Assembly (NCBI RefSeq): GCF_001185345.1
Contig: NZ_KQ236744.1
Span: forward strand, 506,089-570,088
Direction of reading: 5' to 3'
From: Dorea sp. D27
Lineage (GTDB): Bacteria; Bacillota; Clostridia; Lachnospirales; Lachnospiraceae
Length of the DNA: 64,000 nt
Shown: positions 63,462-64,000 of the stretch, in pieces
Layout of the letters: each line of letters begins with the position of its first letter
Numbering within the stretch: position 1 is the stretch's first letter
Notes under the pieces: generated by a model
Database searches by the model: none
The model's input: the letters and a program-made list of their open reading frames with translations, nothing else
What the model was told of the DNA's origin: nothing
Translations under genes and position numbers: made by a program

Positions 63462-64000
63462 GATAGCGAACAAGCAGGTGATATGTGAAGTATTGATGGA
63501 GGCGGCAAGGACGGACAGGGACGTGGTGGCGCTGTGCAGCGACTCCCGGGGGAGCGCGTCGTTCACGCCGTTCGCAGACGGGCTGCCGGAGCAGTTCGTG
63601 GAGACGGGGATCGCGGAGCAGAACCTGGTGAGCATCTCGGCGGGGCTTGCGAAGTGCGGGAAGAAGCCGTACGCGGCATCGCCGGCGTGCTTCCTGTCGA
63701 CGAGGAGCTATGAGCAGTGCAAGATAGACGTGGCGTATTCGGACACGAACGTGAAGCTGATCGGGATCAGCGGAGGGGTGAGCTACGGAGCGCTGGGGAT
63801 GAGCCACCACTCGGCGCAGGACATCGCGGCGATGTCGGCGGTGCCGAACATGCGGGTGTACCTGCCGAGCGACCGGCTGCAGACGGAGCTTCTTACGAAG
63901 GCGCTGCTGGAGGATGAGAAGCCGGCGTACATCCGGGTAGGCCGGAACGCGGTGGAGGACGTATACGAGGAAGGGAAGGTGCCCTTCGAGATGGATAAGG
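63454..64000 (+). CDS. Transketolase, C-terminal (pyrimidine-binding) subunit, copy 2 (3' end outside window)
   Basis: The first 182 codons are present; the frame is open at the window edge. MAKIANKQVICEVLMEAA begins the protein, the pyrimidine-domain Glu lies in ETGIAEQNLVSISAG, and GVSYGALGMSHHSAQDIA is the substrate-phosphate loop. The ATG overlaps the stop of the N subunit, indicating stoichiometric expression. It shares the high-GC composition of the preceding gene. It probably pairs with that subunit rather than with the operon at 55 kb. Confidence 0.92.
   Translation, partial: MAKIANKQVICEVLMEAARTDRDVVALCSDSRGSASFTPFADGLPEQFVETGIAEQNLVSISAGLAKCGKKPYAASPACFLSTRSYEQCKIDVAYSDTNVKLIGISGGVSYGALGMSHHSAQDIAAMSAVPNMRVYLPSDRLQTELLTKALLEDEKPAYIRVGRNAVEDVYEEGKVPFEMDK

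Noticed and set aside
1..64000. tRNA, rRNA, CRISPR arrays, integrases, transposases
   Set aside because: None was recognised on reading both strands; the GGGGACGGAGG elements are too few and dispersed for a CRISPR array.

Overview
The window looks like the chromosome of a low-to-mid GC Gram-positive anaerobe of the Clostridia, most likely a gut Lachnospiraceae-type organism. The signs are strong AGGAGG ribosome sites, lipoprotein solute-binding proteins, YesM/YesN-type two-component systems, a CD3324-family protein and many CUT2 sugar ABC transporters. No rRNA, tRNA, CRISPR array, integrase or recognisable transposase was seen. The theme is carbohydrate/polyol import feeding dihydroxyacetone-kinase-family (DAK) kinases and split transketolases.

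Layout. (a) 1-0.9 kb: the 3' end of an AT-rich RCC1-repeat protein. (b) 0.9-12 kb, cassette 1: AraC-type response regulator, minimal histidine kinase, a degenerate double ABC ATPase, a CUT2 transporter (order ATPase-permease-binding protein), a zinc polyol dehydrogenase and a DhaK-DhaL fusion kinase. (c) 12-25.7 kb: an FMN reductase and a LysR regulator, then a divergent peptide/amide operon (Dpp/Opp transporter, three M29-like paralogues, M20 dipeptidase, nitrilase-family hydrolase, Asp/Glu/hydantoin-type racemase). Same-orientation copies of a GGGGACGGAGG inverted repeat bracket this block. (d) 25.8-38 kb, cassette 2: the same regulator trio, a CUT2 transporter (order binding protein-ATPase-permease), a TIM-barrel sugar isomerase/epimerase, a SIS isomerase, a second DhaK-DhaL fusion, and a Gfo/Idh oxidoreductase bracketed by two more repeat copies. 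(e) 38-45.7 kb: an orphan von Willebrand A protein, a classical YesMN pair, a DUF1062 protein, a nested inverted-repeat element and a CD3324-family protein. (f) 46-52 kb, cassette 3: CUT2 transporter (ATPase-permease-binding protein), SDR dehydrogenase, separate DhaK and DhaL. (g) 52-56 kb, minus strand: split transketolase (C half first), FGGY kinase, cyclase-family hydrolase. (h) 56.4-64 kb, cassette 4: RpiR and LacI regulators, a CUT2 transporter (binding protein-ATPase-permease, the permease frameshifted) and a second split transketolase in a strikingly GC-rich stretch running off the window.

Taken together, four CUT2 importers, three DAK-family kinases, four oxidoreductases or isomerases and two split transketolases suggest uptake of short or branched sugars and polyols (tetritols, tetruloses, apiose or similar). 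These would be converted to ketoses, phosphorylated by DAK enzymes and drained through transketolase; the exact sugars cannot be read from sequence. The most unusual feature is the twice-repeated trio of response regulator, nearly loop-less histidine kinase and ATPase-dead CUT2-like ABC protein. I propose the ABC-like protein couples transporter state to the kinase.
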